A stretch of DNA of 64,000 nucleotides, taken from contig NW_023503375.1 in NCBI RefSeq assembly GCF_014529535.1, positions 3,097,620 to 3,161,619 on the forward strand, written 5' to 3'. The position numbers and the translations under genes are program-made. The DNA comes from Bradysia coprophila. Taxonomy: Eukaryota; Arthropoda; Insecta; Diptera; Sciaridae. Shown here one piece after another: positions 1 through 10,420 of this stretch; the stretch's first letter is position 1; every line of letters begins with the position of its first letter. Under the pieces are notes generated by a model that was not told the origin of the DNA, did no database searches, and saw only the letters and a list, made by a program, of their open reading frames with translations.

Positions 1-2650
1 CCTTGGACTTCCGAAAGGTCAACGAGCGCCTATGCGTGTTACGTCTGAAAGGCCGTTTCAAAAACTACTCCGTGATAAACGTACACGCACCTCATAATGA
101 ATCGGTGAGGGTGATAAGGACGATTATTATGAAGCGCTTGCAAGAGCCTACGATGAATTACCGGCACACGATATTAAAATCGTTATAGGAGATTTCAACG
201 CCAAGTAGGCAAGGAGGAAGTGTACAGACCAACAATAGGAAGGTACAGTCTGCATGAAAATACGAATGAGAACGGTCAGCGTATGATTTTCTTCGCTGCC
301 GAAAGGAACCTGGTTGTGAAAGTACTTTCCATAAACATAAAAGCAGACACCTGGCTACCTGGAAGCATCCCAATGACAATTTGCCAGCAAATCAGATTGA
401 CCATCTACTGATTAGCGGGGGCACCTCACCGACGTCATTGACGTCAAATCATGTTGGAAGCAAATGTCGACTCTGATCATTATCTGGTTGTGTCAACGTT
501 GAGAGCACATCTAGCCGGTTTATAATGGACGATGTGAAACTGAGGCGTTTTGCGGTGGAGAAATTAAAGGATACGGATAGCGGAGACGTTTGCTGATAAC
601 ATTAGTACGAAGCTTCAACAATTACGACAAGCTCAGCCAGGCGACACTCCTCCCGAATGGCTATCGGTGATGATGTGATTAAGCAGGAAGCAATCGACAC
701 TTAGGATATCAGAGGCCTAATGATTTTAAGACCTGGTTTGACGCCAGAATGTGCTGATGTTACAGATCGTAAAAATGCTGCACGAATTGAGAAGGAATCG
801 GCGAGAATAGAGAGGAAAACGGAAGCGGATCAGCGCTACAAAGATCTGAGGAGGGAGGAAAAGCGCTTGCACGGCGCAAGAAAAGGAACTTGAAGAAAGG
901 ACGCTTCTTCAGTTGGAAAGATTATGTAGTGCAAACGAATCACGGAAGTTCTACAACTAATAAACAACCAAAGAAGAGGCTTCAATTCTCGAATGACTAT
1001 CTGCAGAGCAGTCGACGGCACTTTGCTTACAGCAAAACATGATGTCCTGGAACGATTCAAGGAACATTTCAGTGCTCTGTTAAACGGGGATGCTGAAGAC
1101 GGCAATGCTACCGATGATTCTTTTCTCACCGACGACGGTCGTATAGTGTCAGCACCAACATTGGAGGAGTCTCAGCAGCGCAATCTCCTCACTCAAAACA
1201 AAGCTTCAGGTCCGGATAATATACCAGCGGAACTGCTGAAAATGGGTGGTGAGGAATTGGCTAAGGTGATTATGATTAGTCGAGCGAATATGGAACAACG
1301 AATCGTTACCCGATCAGTGGTTAGAGGTGCCATTTTACTCTGCACAAGAAAGGTGACAGGATGATTTGCGAAAACTACCGTGGTATTGCTTTGCTTAACA
1401 CGGCGTACAAGGTTTTTGCTCGAGTGCTATTCGTTAGACTAAATCCACGGGCTGAGGCAGTCATTGGAGATTATCAAGGCGGATTCAGACGAGATCGCTC
1501 AACAACTGACCAAATATTCAACCTTCGTCTGATTCTGCAAAAAGGCAGGGAATTTCAATTCCGGACTTACCATCTTTTCATCGACTTCAAGCAAGCCTAT
1601 GATAGGACCAAGCGTAGGGAATTGTATGTTGCGATGAAGGAGCTGGGCTTCGAAACAAAACTGATTGTCGTTGTGAAAGCGACATTGGGGGCACCAGAGT
1701 CGTGTCAAGGTGCAAATGACTTGTCTGACGTTTTTGCTGTAAGGGAAGGCTGAAACAGGGCGACGCACTGTCTTGCCTGCTCTTTAATTTGGCTTTGGAA
1801 ATCGCAATGAGACGTCTGGTATCCAAACCAACAAAACACTGGTGAATGGATCAGTTCAAGTTCTGGGCTTTGCAGATGACTTGGATCTTGCCAGTCGTAC
1901 ACATGCAGCAGCGTAGACACTTTCACAAATCTGAAAATCCAAGCGAGAGAATGGGTTTGATGATCAACGAATCGAAAACCAAGTACATGAAGGCCGAGCC
2001 CAATACGGTTGCCAATCAACAAGGGGACGTGATAAGCATTGGGGTACAACCTCGAGTAGTCGAAGAATTCATCTACCTTGAAGCGCTGATTCGTTCGGAT
2101 GGCGATAATAACCTGAAATCCAAAGACGAATCATGGGCAAGCAGATGAATTACGGTCTAATCAAACATTTACGCTCAAAGTTGATATCGAAGAAAACGAA
2201 GTGCCAAGTTTACAAAACGCTCATTTCGTCAGTTCTGATCTATGGATGCGAATCTGGACGGTGAAGAGAAGTGATGAACATTTGCTCGTAACGTTCGAGC
2301 GTAAGGTCCTTCGTACTATTTTCGGAGCGATGCGTGAAGGCGAAAGGTGGCGGCGACGATACAACTTTGAATTGAAACGTGATTTTGGCGAGCCGATATT
2401 GTGGCATGTAATGAAAGTCCAACGTTGAGGTGGGCAGGGCATGTAGCACGCATGGACAGGAAAGAGCCCCCTCAATGTTATTCCAATGATCCAGAAGGCG
2501 AAGAGGAGTAGGTCGCCCTAAAATGCGATGGATAGATGGCGTCGAATCAGATCTTCGGGCCTGGGAATAAGAGGTTGGCAAAGTGCAGCGAATGACGGCG
2601 CACGCTGGAACCGGATTCTCGACCAGGCCAAGGCCCACAAGTGGCTGTAG
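1..2650 (+). pseudogene. Indel-riddled copy of RTE-like LINE (left tandem copy)
   Basis: This is a second copy of the LINE at 3671-6412. The two can be followed base for base from position 4 (matching 3696) onward, through the endonuclease and reverse transcriptase regions to the same TAG stop and AAGTAAGTAAGT tail near 2650-2676. It is broken into short frames by many one- or two-base changes, most of them missing bases in this copy (for example GGTGAGGG against GGTGGAGGG near 105). Over the full duplicated unit the left copy is 58 bases shorter (4-3670 against 3696-7420). Substitutions are few beside indels, which is unlike ordinary pseudogene decay. The 5' end is cut by the window start. 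It could be a decayed element, but unpolished long-read sequence is the simpler explanation. Confidence 0.85.
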
Positions 2651-3670
2651 CGCCGGTAAAGTAAAGTAAGTAAGTATTTTCGTTCGACAAAGTTGTCAAT
2701 CGAATCAGCTTAGCTGAATGTTTCAAATGAACTGAAAATATTTTCGATGTTCTACTGAAAATTGGCCCTATTTAGGCATGTTCGATAATTCATTCGATTG
2801 TAAAATATCGATTATTTCCCTGGAATCGATTATCGTATTTTCAGAAAATCAATATCAATCGAATGTTTTATCGATAATCGATAAATATCGACTGATAATC
2901 GCAAATATAGACTGATAATTCGATTTTCAGTGATATTTGTTGATTATCAGTCGATATTTATCGATTATCGATAAAACATTCGATTGATATAGTATCGATT
3001 ATTTGGAAATTTTATCATCGATGATGATATTTTCAGTGAACATGCTATTTGCTTATGAATAAGGTATGCAACTCGTGTGATTACGGCCTCGCTTCGCTAT
3101 AGCCGCAAAGTTCACACTCGTTCATTTTTTTTCTAGCATAGACAGCAAGTTTTTTCGGAATAAATCACGGATTTTACTCCAGTATTTCGATTAACGAACT
3201 TAGCCCGAGTAATTTCAAACGTTTTTGAAAAGCTGTCGAAAATTACTCCGTATGATAAGTAGACTATATAGACAGATGATCTGGTTACCGTCACGAATTT
3301 CATTCTTAGTCGAATAATATTTTTTTAAATCTGTTCAGGATTACTCAAGGTATCGTGCTATCAAGAGACGAGACAAAATTCTTTTGGGAATATCTCTAAG
3401 ATCCATCGTTCGTTATAGTCCATCCTCAAAATTAAGCTCAGGAATTTAATTCGCCTTCGAATAAAAAGAAGTTTTTGGAAATCCGTTAAGAATTACTCGG
3501 TTGTCGTGTTATCAAGCGCCAACTCAAAAATTCTTTCAAGAATGTCTCTAAGATCATCCGACTTTATAGCCCATCTTCGAAATTAACCTCAGGAATTTAA
3601 TTGCCCTTCGAATAAAAAAAGTTTTGGAAATCCGTTAAGAATTACTCGGGTTATCGTGTTATCAAATCAA

Positions 3671-4223
3671 ACCACAAAAAAGGAACATCTGGTACTGGAC
3701 TTCCGAAAGGTCAACGAGCGCCTATGCGTGTTACGTCTGAAAGGCCGTTTCAAAAACTACTCCGTGATAAACGTACACGCACCTCATAATGAATCGGTGG
3801 AGGGTGATAAGGACGATTATTATGAAGCGCTTGCAAGAGCCTACGATGAATTACCGGCACACGATATTAAAATCGTTATAGGAGATTTCAACGCCAAAGT
3901 AGGCAAGGAGGAAGTGTACAGACCAACAATAGGAAGGTACAGTCTGCATGAAAATACGAATGAGAACGGTCAGCGTATGATTTTCTTCGCTGCCGAAAGG
4001 AACCTGGTTGTGAAAAGTACTTTCCATAAACATAAAAGCAGACACCTGGCTACCTGGAAGCATCCCAATGACAATTTGCCAGCAAATCAGATTGACCATC
4101 TACTGATTAGCGGGCGGCACCTCACCGACGTCATTGACGTCAAATCATGTTGGAAAGCAAATGTCGACTCTGATCATTATCTGGTTGTGTCAACGTTGAG
4201 AGCACATCTAGCCCGGTTTCATA
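3671..4223 (+). CDS. LINE endonuclease domain, C-terminal two thirds
   Basis: This frame encodes the back part of an exonuclease-endonuclease-phosphatase domain, which nicks target DNA to prime reverse transcription. Recognisable blocks are NVHAPH (near residue 35), the metal-binding GDFNAKVG, NQIDHLLI and the catalytic DSDHYLV. There is no true start codon: the domain's N-terminal part was lost by 5' truncation. The frame runs on to a stop at 4297, but after about 4220 the residues no longer look like LINE protein, whereas frame +1 does, so a one-base shift sits close to the AATGGACGTAGTG stretch. Neighbour: the reverse transcriptase frame follows at once. Confidence 0.8.
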
Positions 4224-6386
4224 ATGGACGTAGTGAAACTGAGGCGTTTTGCGGTGGAGAAATTAAAGGATACACGGATAGCGGAGACGTTTGCTGATAA
4301 CATTAGTACGAAGCTTCAACAATTACGACAAGCTCAGCCAGGCGACACTCCTCCCGAATGGCTATCGGTGAGTGATGTGATTAAGCAGGAAGCAATCGAC
4401 ACCTTAGGATATCAGAGGCCTAATGATTTTAAGACCTGGTTTGACGCAGAATGTGCTGATGTTACAGATCGTAAAAATGCTGCACGAATTGAGAAGGAAT
4501 CGGCGAGAACTAGAGAACGGAAAACGGAAGCGGATCAGCGCTACAAAGATCTGAGGAGGGAGGAAAAGCGCTTGCACCGGCGCAAGAAAAAGGAACTTGA
4601 AGAAAGGACGCTTCTTCAGTTGGAAAGATTATGTAGTGCAAACGAATCACGGAAGTTCTACAAACTAATAAACAACCAAAGAAGAGGCTTCAATTCTCGA
4701 ATGACTATCTGCAGAGCAGTCGACGGCACTTTGCTTACAGCAAAACATGATGTCCTGGAACGATTCAAGGAACATTTCAGTGCTCTGTTAAACGGGGATG
4801 CTGAAGACGGCAATGCTACCGATGATTCTTTTCTCAACGACGACGGTCGTATAGTGTCAGCACCAACATTGGAGGAAGTCTCAGCAGCAATCTCCTCACT
4901 CAAAAACAACAAAGCTTCAGGTCCGGATAATATACCAGCGGAACTGCTGAAAATGGGTGGTGAGGAATTGGCTAAGGTGATTTATGAATTAGTCGAGCGA
5001 ATATGGAACAACGAATCGTTACCGGATCAGTGGTTAGAGGGTGCCATTTTACCTCTGCACAAGAAAGGTGACAGGATGATTTGCGAAAACTACCGTGGTA
5101 TTGCTTTGCTTAACACGGCGTACAAGGTTTTTGCTCGAGTGCTATTCGTTAGACTAAATCCACGGGCTGAGGCAGTCATTGGAGATTATCAAGGCGGATT
5201 CAGACGAGATCGCTCAACAACTGACCAAATATTCAACCTTCGTCTGATTCTGCAAAAAGGCAGGGAATTTCAAGTCCGGACTTACCATCTTTTCATCGAC
5301 TTCAAGCAAGCCTATGATAGGACCAAGCGTAGGGAATTGTATGTTGCGATGAAGGAGCTGGGCTTCGAAACAAAACTGATTCGTCTTGTGAAAGCGACAT
5401 TGGAGGGCACCAGATGTCGTGTCAAGGTGCAAAATGACTTGTCTGACGTTTTTGCTGTAAGGGAAGGGCTGAAACAGGGCGACGCACTGTCTTGCCTGCT
5501 CTTTAATTTGGCTTTGGAAATCGCAATGAGACGTGCTGGTATCCAAACCAACAAAACACTGGTGAATGGATCAGTTCAAGTTCTGGGCTTTGCAGATGAC
5601 TTGGATCTTGCCAGTCGTACACATGCAGCAGCGGTAGACACTTTCACAAATCTGAAAATCCAAGCGGAGAGAATGGGTTTGATGATCAACGAATCGAAAA
5701 CCAAGTACATGAAGGCCGAGCCCAATACGGTTGCCAATCAACAAGGGGACGTGATAAGCATTGGAGAGTACAACCTCGAGGTAGTCGAAGAATTCATCTA
5801 CCTTGGAGCGCTGATTCGTTCGGATGGCGATAATACACCTGAAATCCAAAGACGAATCATGGCGGCAAGCAGATGCTATTACGGTCTAATCAAACATTTA
5901 CGCTCAAAGTTGATATCGAAGAAAACGAAGTGCCAAGTTTACAAAACGCTCATTCGTCCAGTTCTGATCTATGGATGCGAATCTTGGACGGTGAAGAGAA
6001 GTGATGAACAGTTGCTCGTAACGTTCGAGCGTAAGGTCCTTCGTACTATTTTCGGAGCGATGCGTGAAGGCGAAAGGTGGCGGCGACGATACAACTTTGA
6101 ATTGAAACGTGATTTTGGCGAGCCGGATATTGTGGCAGTGATGAAAGTCCAACGGTTGAGGTGGGCAGGGCATGTAGCACGCATGGACAGGAACAGAGCC
6201 CCCTCAATGTTATTCCGAAATGATCCAGAAGGGCGAAGAGGAGTAGGTCGCCCTAAAATGCGATGGATAGATGGCGTCGAATCAGATCTTCGGGCGCTGG
6301 GAATAAGAGGTTGGCAAAGTGCAGCGAATGACCGGGCACGCTGGAACCGGATTCTCGACCAGGCCAAGGCCCACAAGTGGCTGTAG
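4224..6386 (+). CDS. LINE reverse transcriptase and C-terminal region
   Basis: About 720 codons. Residues ~1-220 are a charged, lysine/arginine-rich linker (RREEKRLHRRKKKELEE). Residues ~230-500 are the reverse transcriptase: the KASGPDNIPAELLK block, ENYRGIALLNTAYKV, the first metal-binding Asp in FIDFKQAYDR, GLKQGDALS and the catalytic FADDLDL at about residue 456. The last ~150 residues carry the YGCESWT and LRWAGHVARM blocks and a GRRGVGRPKMRW motif, typical of RTE-type elements in insects. The enzyme copies element RNA at nicked target DNA. The ATG at 4224 is probably not the natural start, since the upstream endonuclease should be in frame. Apart from that shift the frame is open, suggesting a fairly recent copy. 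Confidence 0.85.
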   Translation: MDVVKLRRFAVEKLKDTRIAETFADNISTKLQQLRQAQPGDTPPEWLSVSDVIKQEAIDTLGYQRPNDFKTWFDAECADVTDRKNAARIEKESARTRERKTEADQRYKDLRREEKRLHRRKKKELEERTLLQLERLCSANESRKFYKLINNQRRGFNSRMTICRAVDGTLLTAKHDVLERFKEHFSALLNGDAEDGNATDDSFLNDDGRIVSAPTLEEVSAAISSLKNNKASGPDNIPAELLKMGGEELAKVIYELVERIWNNESLPDQWLEGAILPLHKKGDRMICENYRGIALLNTAYKVFARVLFVRLNPRAEAVIGDYQGGFRRDRSTTDQIFNLRLILQKGREFQVRTYHLFIDFKQAYDRTKRRELYVAMKELGFETKLIRLVKATLEGTRCRVKVQNDLSDVFAVREGLKQGDALSCLLFNLALEIAMRRAGIQTNKTLVNGSVQVLGFADDLDLASRTHAAAVDTFTNLKIQAERMGLMINESKTKYMKAEPNTVANQQGDVISIGEYNLEVVEEFIYLGALIRSDGDNTPEIQRRIMAASRCYYGLIKHLRSKLISKKTKCQVYKTLIRPVLIYGCESWTVKRSDEQLLVTFERKVLRTIFGAMREGERWRRRYNFELKRDFGEPDIVAVMKVQRLRWAGHVARMDRNRAPSMLFRNDPEGRRGVGRPKMRWIDGVESDLRALGIRGWQSAANDRARWNRILDQAKAHKWL

Positions 6387-6590
6387 CGCCGGTAAAGTAA
6401 AGTAAGTAAGTATTTTCGTTCGACAAAGTTGTCAATCGAATCAGCTTAGCTGAATGTTTCAAATGAAACTGAAAATATTTTCGATGTTCTACTGAAAATT
6501 GGCCCTATTTAGGCATGTTCGATAATTCATTCGATTGATAAAATATCGATTATTTCCCTGGAATCGATTATCGATATTTTCAGAAAATCA

Positions 6591-6731
6591 ATATCAATCG
6601 AATGTTTTATCGATAATCGATAAATATCGACTGATAATCGGCAAATATAGACTGATAATTCGATTTTCAGTGGATATTTGTTGATTATCAGTCGATATTT
6701 ATCGATTATCGATAAAACATTCGATTGATAT
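6591..6731. repeat. Perfect 49-bp inverted repeat downstream of LINE
   Basis: Arms 6591-6639 and 6683-6731 are exact reverse complements, separated by 43 bases. They are built of ATCGAT/TATCGATAA steps. A slightly altered copy lies at about 2870-3000 in the left tandem unit. The stretch 6500-6760 is full of further ATCGAT-containing shorter palindromes. Confidence 0.9.
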
Positions 6732-6959
6732 AGTATCGATTATTTGGAAATTTTATCATCGATTGATGATATTTTTCAGTGAACATGCTATTTGCTTATG
6801 AATAAGGTATGCAACTCGTGTGATTACGGCCCTCGCTTCGCTATAGCCGCAAAGTTCACACTCGTTCATTTTTTTTCTAGCATAGACAGCAAGTTTTTTC
6901 GGAATAAATCACGGATTATTACTCCAGTATTTCGATTAACGAACTTAGCCCGAGTAATT

Positions 6960-7700
6960 TCAAACGTTTTTGGAAAGCTGTCGAAAATTACTCCGTATGA
7001 TAAGTAGACTATATAGACAGATGATCTGGTTACCGTCACGAATTTCATTCTTAGTCGAATAATATTTTTTTTAAATCTGTTCAGGATTACTCAAGGTATC
7101 GTGCTATCAAGAGACGAGACAAAATTCTTTTGGGAATATCTCTAAGATCCATCGTTCGTTATAGTCCATCCTCAAAATTAAGCTCAGGAATTTAATTCGC
7201 CTTCGAATAAAAAGAAGTTTTTGGAAATCCGTTAAGAATTACTCGGGTTGTCGTGTTATCAAGCGCCAACTCAAAAATTCTTTCAAGAATGTCTCTAAGA
7301 TCATCCGACCTTTATAGCCCATCTTCGAAATTAACCTCAGGAATTTAATTGCCCTTCGAATAAAAAAAAGTTTTTGGAAATCCGTTAAGAATTACTCGGG
7401 TTATCGTGTTATCAAATCAAAAATTCTTTTAAGAATATCTCTAAGATCACCCGTCTGTTATACTTCGAAATTATCTTCAGAAGTTTAATTCCTCGTCGAA
7501 TAATTTTTTTTTTTTGAAATCTTCGAAAACTACTCGAGCTATCGTGGAATGAAGCGACAAGACAAAAATTCTTTTGATAATATCTCTAAGATCACCAGTC
7601 TCTTATAGTTCATCTTCGAACTTAACCTGTGAGATTTAATTCCTCGTCGATTAAAAAAAAGTTTTTGGAAATCCGTTTAGAATTACTCAAGTTATCGTGG
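6960..7700. repeat. Tandem repeat with ~150-bp unit
   Basis: Diverged units start at about 6965, 7067, 7217, 7370, 7516 and 7667, marked by TTTTTGGAAATCCG, TTAAGAATTACTCGGG and ATCTCTAAGATCA. Spacing between the best matched units is 140-153 bases. The same array, three units long and rich in indels, ends the left tandem copy at about 3230-3670. Confidence 0.8.
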
Positions 7701-7739
7701 CATCAAGGAATGAACAAAGTGTGACAAACATTTTCTGTA

Positions 7740-8300
7740 TTTAAGGTTCAGAGTTCAGAGTTCAGGTTCATAGTAGTGAACATTGTGTGACAAACATTTT
7801 AGAGTGTGTATCATTCGTAAGACCCATGACTTTCAGTCAATGGAATAAAATCATTTCAATTACAATTCACAAATCATTTTTGAGTCGCACTATTTTGGTA
7901 TCATTGTGGGCAACGCACTTCAATGACATGGTGGCACTGTTTCAATGTATAACATTGCACAATATTTCAAGTGAATCCAATTTTGCGATTTGGCGAAAAC
8001 TACATATTATAACTAAAGAATAGTTAGCCACAATATATTCGATCTAGAAGTTAATTAATCTACTTTTTATGTCAAATTATCCGAGCATTGTGGAGTGTCC
8101 GAAGATAGGCACGCTTACCCTATACTTCAGGAAATGTCTCATCATTTCCTCGTTCGTCAAATAATAACAATAAATCTGCTATGTTGTGGCAATTTCAAAA
8201 TTGAACCGTTTAACAAAATAAAATTAATGACACGGACGAACTGAAATCTGTTTACTGAACTGAGAATAAACCAAAATTAACTGATAAATTGGACTGATAA
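7740..8300. other. Intergenic, nothing recognised
   Basis: AT-rich. A small direct repeat of TTCAGAGTTCAG and of GTGTGACAAACATTTT occurs around 7717-7800. No supported gene. Confidence 0.5.
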
Positions 8301-8308
8301 ATGGGACC

Positions 8309-8347
8309 TATAAAATGAGGTGTTCACGCATCCAAGCTAAAATCAGT
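8309..8347 (+). promoter_or_regulatory. Possible core promoter of DUF1091 gene
   Basis: TATAAA at 8309-8314 and an arthropod initiator-like TCAGT at 8343-8347 precede the proposed ATG at 8355. The TATA-to-initiator spacing is about 36 bases, a little longer than the usual ~31, so this is only suggestive. Confidence 0.4.
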
Positions 8348-8354
8348 GGAAAAG

Positions 8355-9264
8355 ATGAAGTCGATCTCTCACCAAGTTTTCGTTTATGTAGTCACTGCAT
8401 TAATAGCTTATTGCGCTTACATCGGATTCAGCGAGGCAGCGGTTGGATTTTATTAGATCGTACAGCTCACAAAATTATCCTAGAAACTTCTTTCTGGTTT
8501 GATGCGATTTGATTTTTCTTTAACCCACCAACATCCACTTAATATTACATATAAGCATCGAGGCACTAGATTTGCTTCTTAGTAAATCGTAGGTCCAGTT
8601 CAGCAAAGTCTAAGAAGCATAAGTGAATGTGGGTGGAATTTGTAAATTTATTGAAAAGGAATCAAGTTTATTCATGGTAGTTTTGCAAGGTGTATTGAAA
8701 CTGTTTGAATTTTATTAATTGCTTCAATTTTATCTTTTATCGATTTACTTTAATCCACAGAAAAATGAAATCACTTTTGGCAGGGTAGAATGCATAAATT
8801 ACCCGAATTCCGGCGTAACGGTCAAAAGATGTAAAATAAAGTTAATCAGCCGTGGCAACATTCGCGGAGACTTCGCTTGCGAGACGAAACGAAAATTCGA
8901 CACAATATTCTGGCATTTCAAAGTCTATTACCAATTTAGTTCAAACGAATATCGCCCATTCTTGGTCGATGTGTGGGACGATTTCTGTTCGTTTATGGAA
9001 GGTGGTCAAAACAATATCATCATCGGCAGACTGTTCCCTGTTATGCGCGATTACACCAATTTCAATCACACATGTCCATACGAACAAGGCTCGTATTTCA
9101 TACGATCCAACAACTTTTCGGTTAGTAATTTCAATCCAACTTATTTGGTGCCGGCTGGAAGATATCGCTTGGACGTCAGCATACATGAGATCTTTCAAGG
9201 TCCGCCGCTCCAGAAGTTCCGAATTTTCGGGAGTATTTCTGATCACAGAATCGAAATAGTGTGA
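8355..9264 (+). CDS. Secreted DUF1091-family protein, two exons
   Basis: Proposed exons 8355-8441 and 8761-9264. Exon 1 encodes a signal peptide (MKSISHQ followed by a hydrophobic run, ending near FSEA). Exon 2 begins in phase 0 after a good acceptor (TTTAATCCACAG at 8760). The mature part shows the hallmarks of the insect DUF1091 family: ITFGRVECINY at the start, a central FLVDVWDDFCSFMEG block, NFNHTCPYEQGSYFIR, and a closing YLVPAGRYRLDVSIHE. Length (about 196 residues) fits the family, whose members are small secreted proteins; the Drosophila CheB chemosensory proteins are related. The donor at 8442 (GCG|GTTGGA) is weak, so the exon 1 boundary is the least certain part. Polyadenylation signals (AATAAA) follow at about 9337. 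No neighbouring gene suggests a shared pathway. Confidence 0.75.
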
Positions 9265-9785
9265 GTTTGACGAACCGATACTTTATTGTATGAATGTTGG
9301 GGCCTCAATAATCAAGAGAAAATATAATTTGAGAAGAATAAAACATTTGTGGAGAGTTGTTTGTGCTAGAAAACAAAAATAAATTTTCTCTAAAAAAGTT
9401 TTTCACTCGTCAAAAATTTGCACGCGTTACAAAAATATTTCCACGTTTAAAAAACGCATCCGCGACGTAAACAGGCAAAAAGAAATCGTGCGTCAAATAA
9501 CGCATGAAAGTGAAAAATTCACGCGTTCATAACTTTTCATCATTAGTCGCTACAAAGTTGTCATATCGAAATGAAGCTCTAACCTGTTATGAACGGTAAC
9601 CGCTCACAGTTTTGAAGTTTGCTGATGCAACAGGAACGGGTAAGTCTTACCACCGACAAATTCTAACTTCAGCTGCTGACGTCATCCGATTCATGTAAAG
9701 CAGTAGTCTCCCTAGCAAACAGACTTCGTTCTGACGCAATAAAAATTCTGTCTTTCCGTCTGTCCGTCACGTCGATAACTCGAGT

Positions 9786-9952
9786 CAACGCACTTCAAGC
9801 AAAAATGCTTCGATTGACACCTGCCAAATAGAGTACTATTTTGTATGAAATTTTATCTCACTCTTTTTACAGTGTAAAATTTTGTATGGAGCACTGTCAA
9901 GTTTCAGTACCCTATTTACCACTTAAGTACCATTTTTGCTTGAAGTGCGTTG
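9786..9952. mobile_element. MITE with CAACGCACTTCAAGC ends and 7-bp TSD
   Basis: Terminal inverted repeats CAACGCACTTCAAGCAAAA and its complement close the 167-bp element. The 7-bp direct repeat CTCGAGT flanks it exactly (9779-9785 and 9953-9959). No coding capacity. Relatives are at 36588-36935 and, as a one-ended fragment, about 16233-16300. Confidence 0.85.
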
Positions 9953-10127
9953 CTCGAGTAAATCAAATCCGATTTCAAAATTATTTTGGATTAAAATCGG
10001 GCGACTGGACTGTGAGTTAGGGTCCTAGAAGGGAAAGGCTACTCGGCCCTGAGTGTATTTTGCATATAACTCTAGAAATACGCTAGAAATACTAGAATCG
10101 AATTGGATTTTAAATAAAAATTTTGAT

Positions 10128-10201
10128 GTGCACGGGTGAGACACGAACTCACAACCATCAACTTGCCGGGTTGATGCTCTAACCAATTGAGCTACCGTGG
10201 A
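10128..10201 (-). tRNA. tRNA-like sequence (pseudogene or SINE head)
   Basis: Read on the minus strand this folds as a tRNA: D arm TAGCTCAATTGGTTAGAGCA matching box A, anticodon arm TCAAC-CCGGCAA-GTTGA, and T arm GTGAG-TTCGTGT-CTCAC. The acceptor stem has one C:C mismatch. The anticodon would be GGC (Ala), but position 33 is C instead of the near-universal T, and eukaryotic Ala tRNAs normally use AGC. It is therefore more likely a pseudogene or the head of a tRNA-derived SINE; the minus strand continues with ATTTTTATTTA. Confidence 0.6.
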
Positions 10202-10269
10202 CATTTTTATGTCAAATCCAGTTTTGCACCGTTGGTACAACACATGATGTGTATGTTCTTTCTTCTATA

Positions 10270-10393
10270 CAGTGAACGACATCTCAAATGTCTCACTCAC
10301 ATTTTTTTCAGAGAATGTCATTGTGAATTTACAATGACACAATAAAATTCTCAGAAAAATTTGACAGTGAGACATTTGAGATGTCGTTCACTG
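10270..10393. mobile_element. Hairpin MITE, Tc1/mariner type
   Basis: A 124-bp palindromic element with ~28-bp terminal repeats beginning CAGTGAACGACATCTC, flanked by TA on both sides (10268-10269 and 10394-10395). TA duplication and CAGTG ends fit Tc1/mariner. The interior contains a second nested inverted repeat (GTCATTGT and ACAATGAC). Confidence 0.85.
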
Positions 10394-10420
10394 TATGTGT
10401 ATTTCATTAGTCATTTGTGT

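Larger units (their letters stand above)
3671..6412 (+). mobile_element. RTE-like non-LTR retrotransposon, 5'-truncated
   Basis: The element encodes an apurinic-type endonuclease followed by a reverse transcriptase and ends in a short AAGTAAAGTAAGTAAGT tail just after the stop codon, the compact 3' end expected of RTE-clade LINEs. The first part of the endonuclease (its N-terminal catalytic strands) is missing, so this is a usual 5'-truncated insertion. The boundary is taken at 3671, where sequence stops matching the repeat that continues after 7420. Two reading frames, 3671-4223 and 4224-6386, hold the protein; they differ by a one-base shift. Confidence 0.85.

Noticed and set aside
7787..8023. 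78-codon open frame upstream of the DUF1091 gene
   Set aside because: No signal peptide, domain or splice context; the composition is like the AT-rich surroundings.
8315..8512. 65-codon frame starting at 8315
   Set aside because: The overlapping frame from 8355 gives a clean signal peptide and fits the phase of the DUF1091 exon; this one does not.
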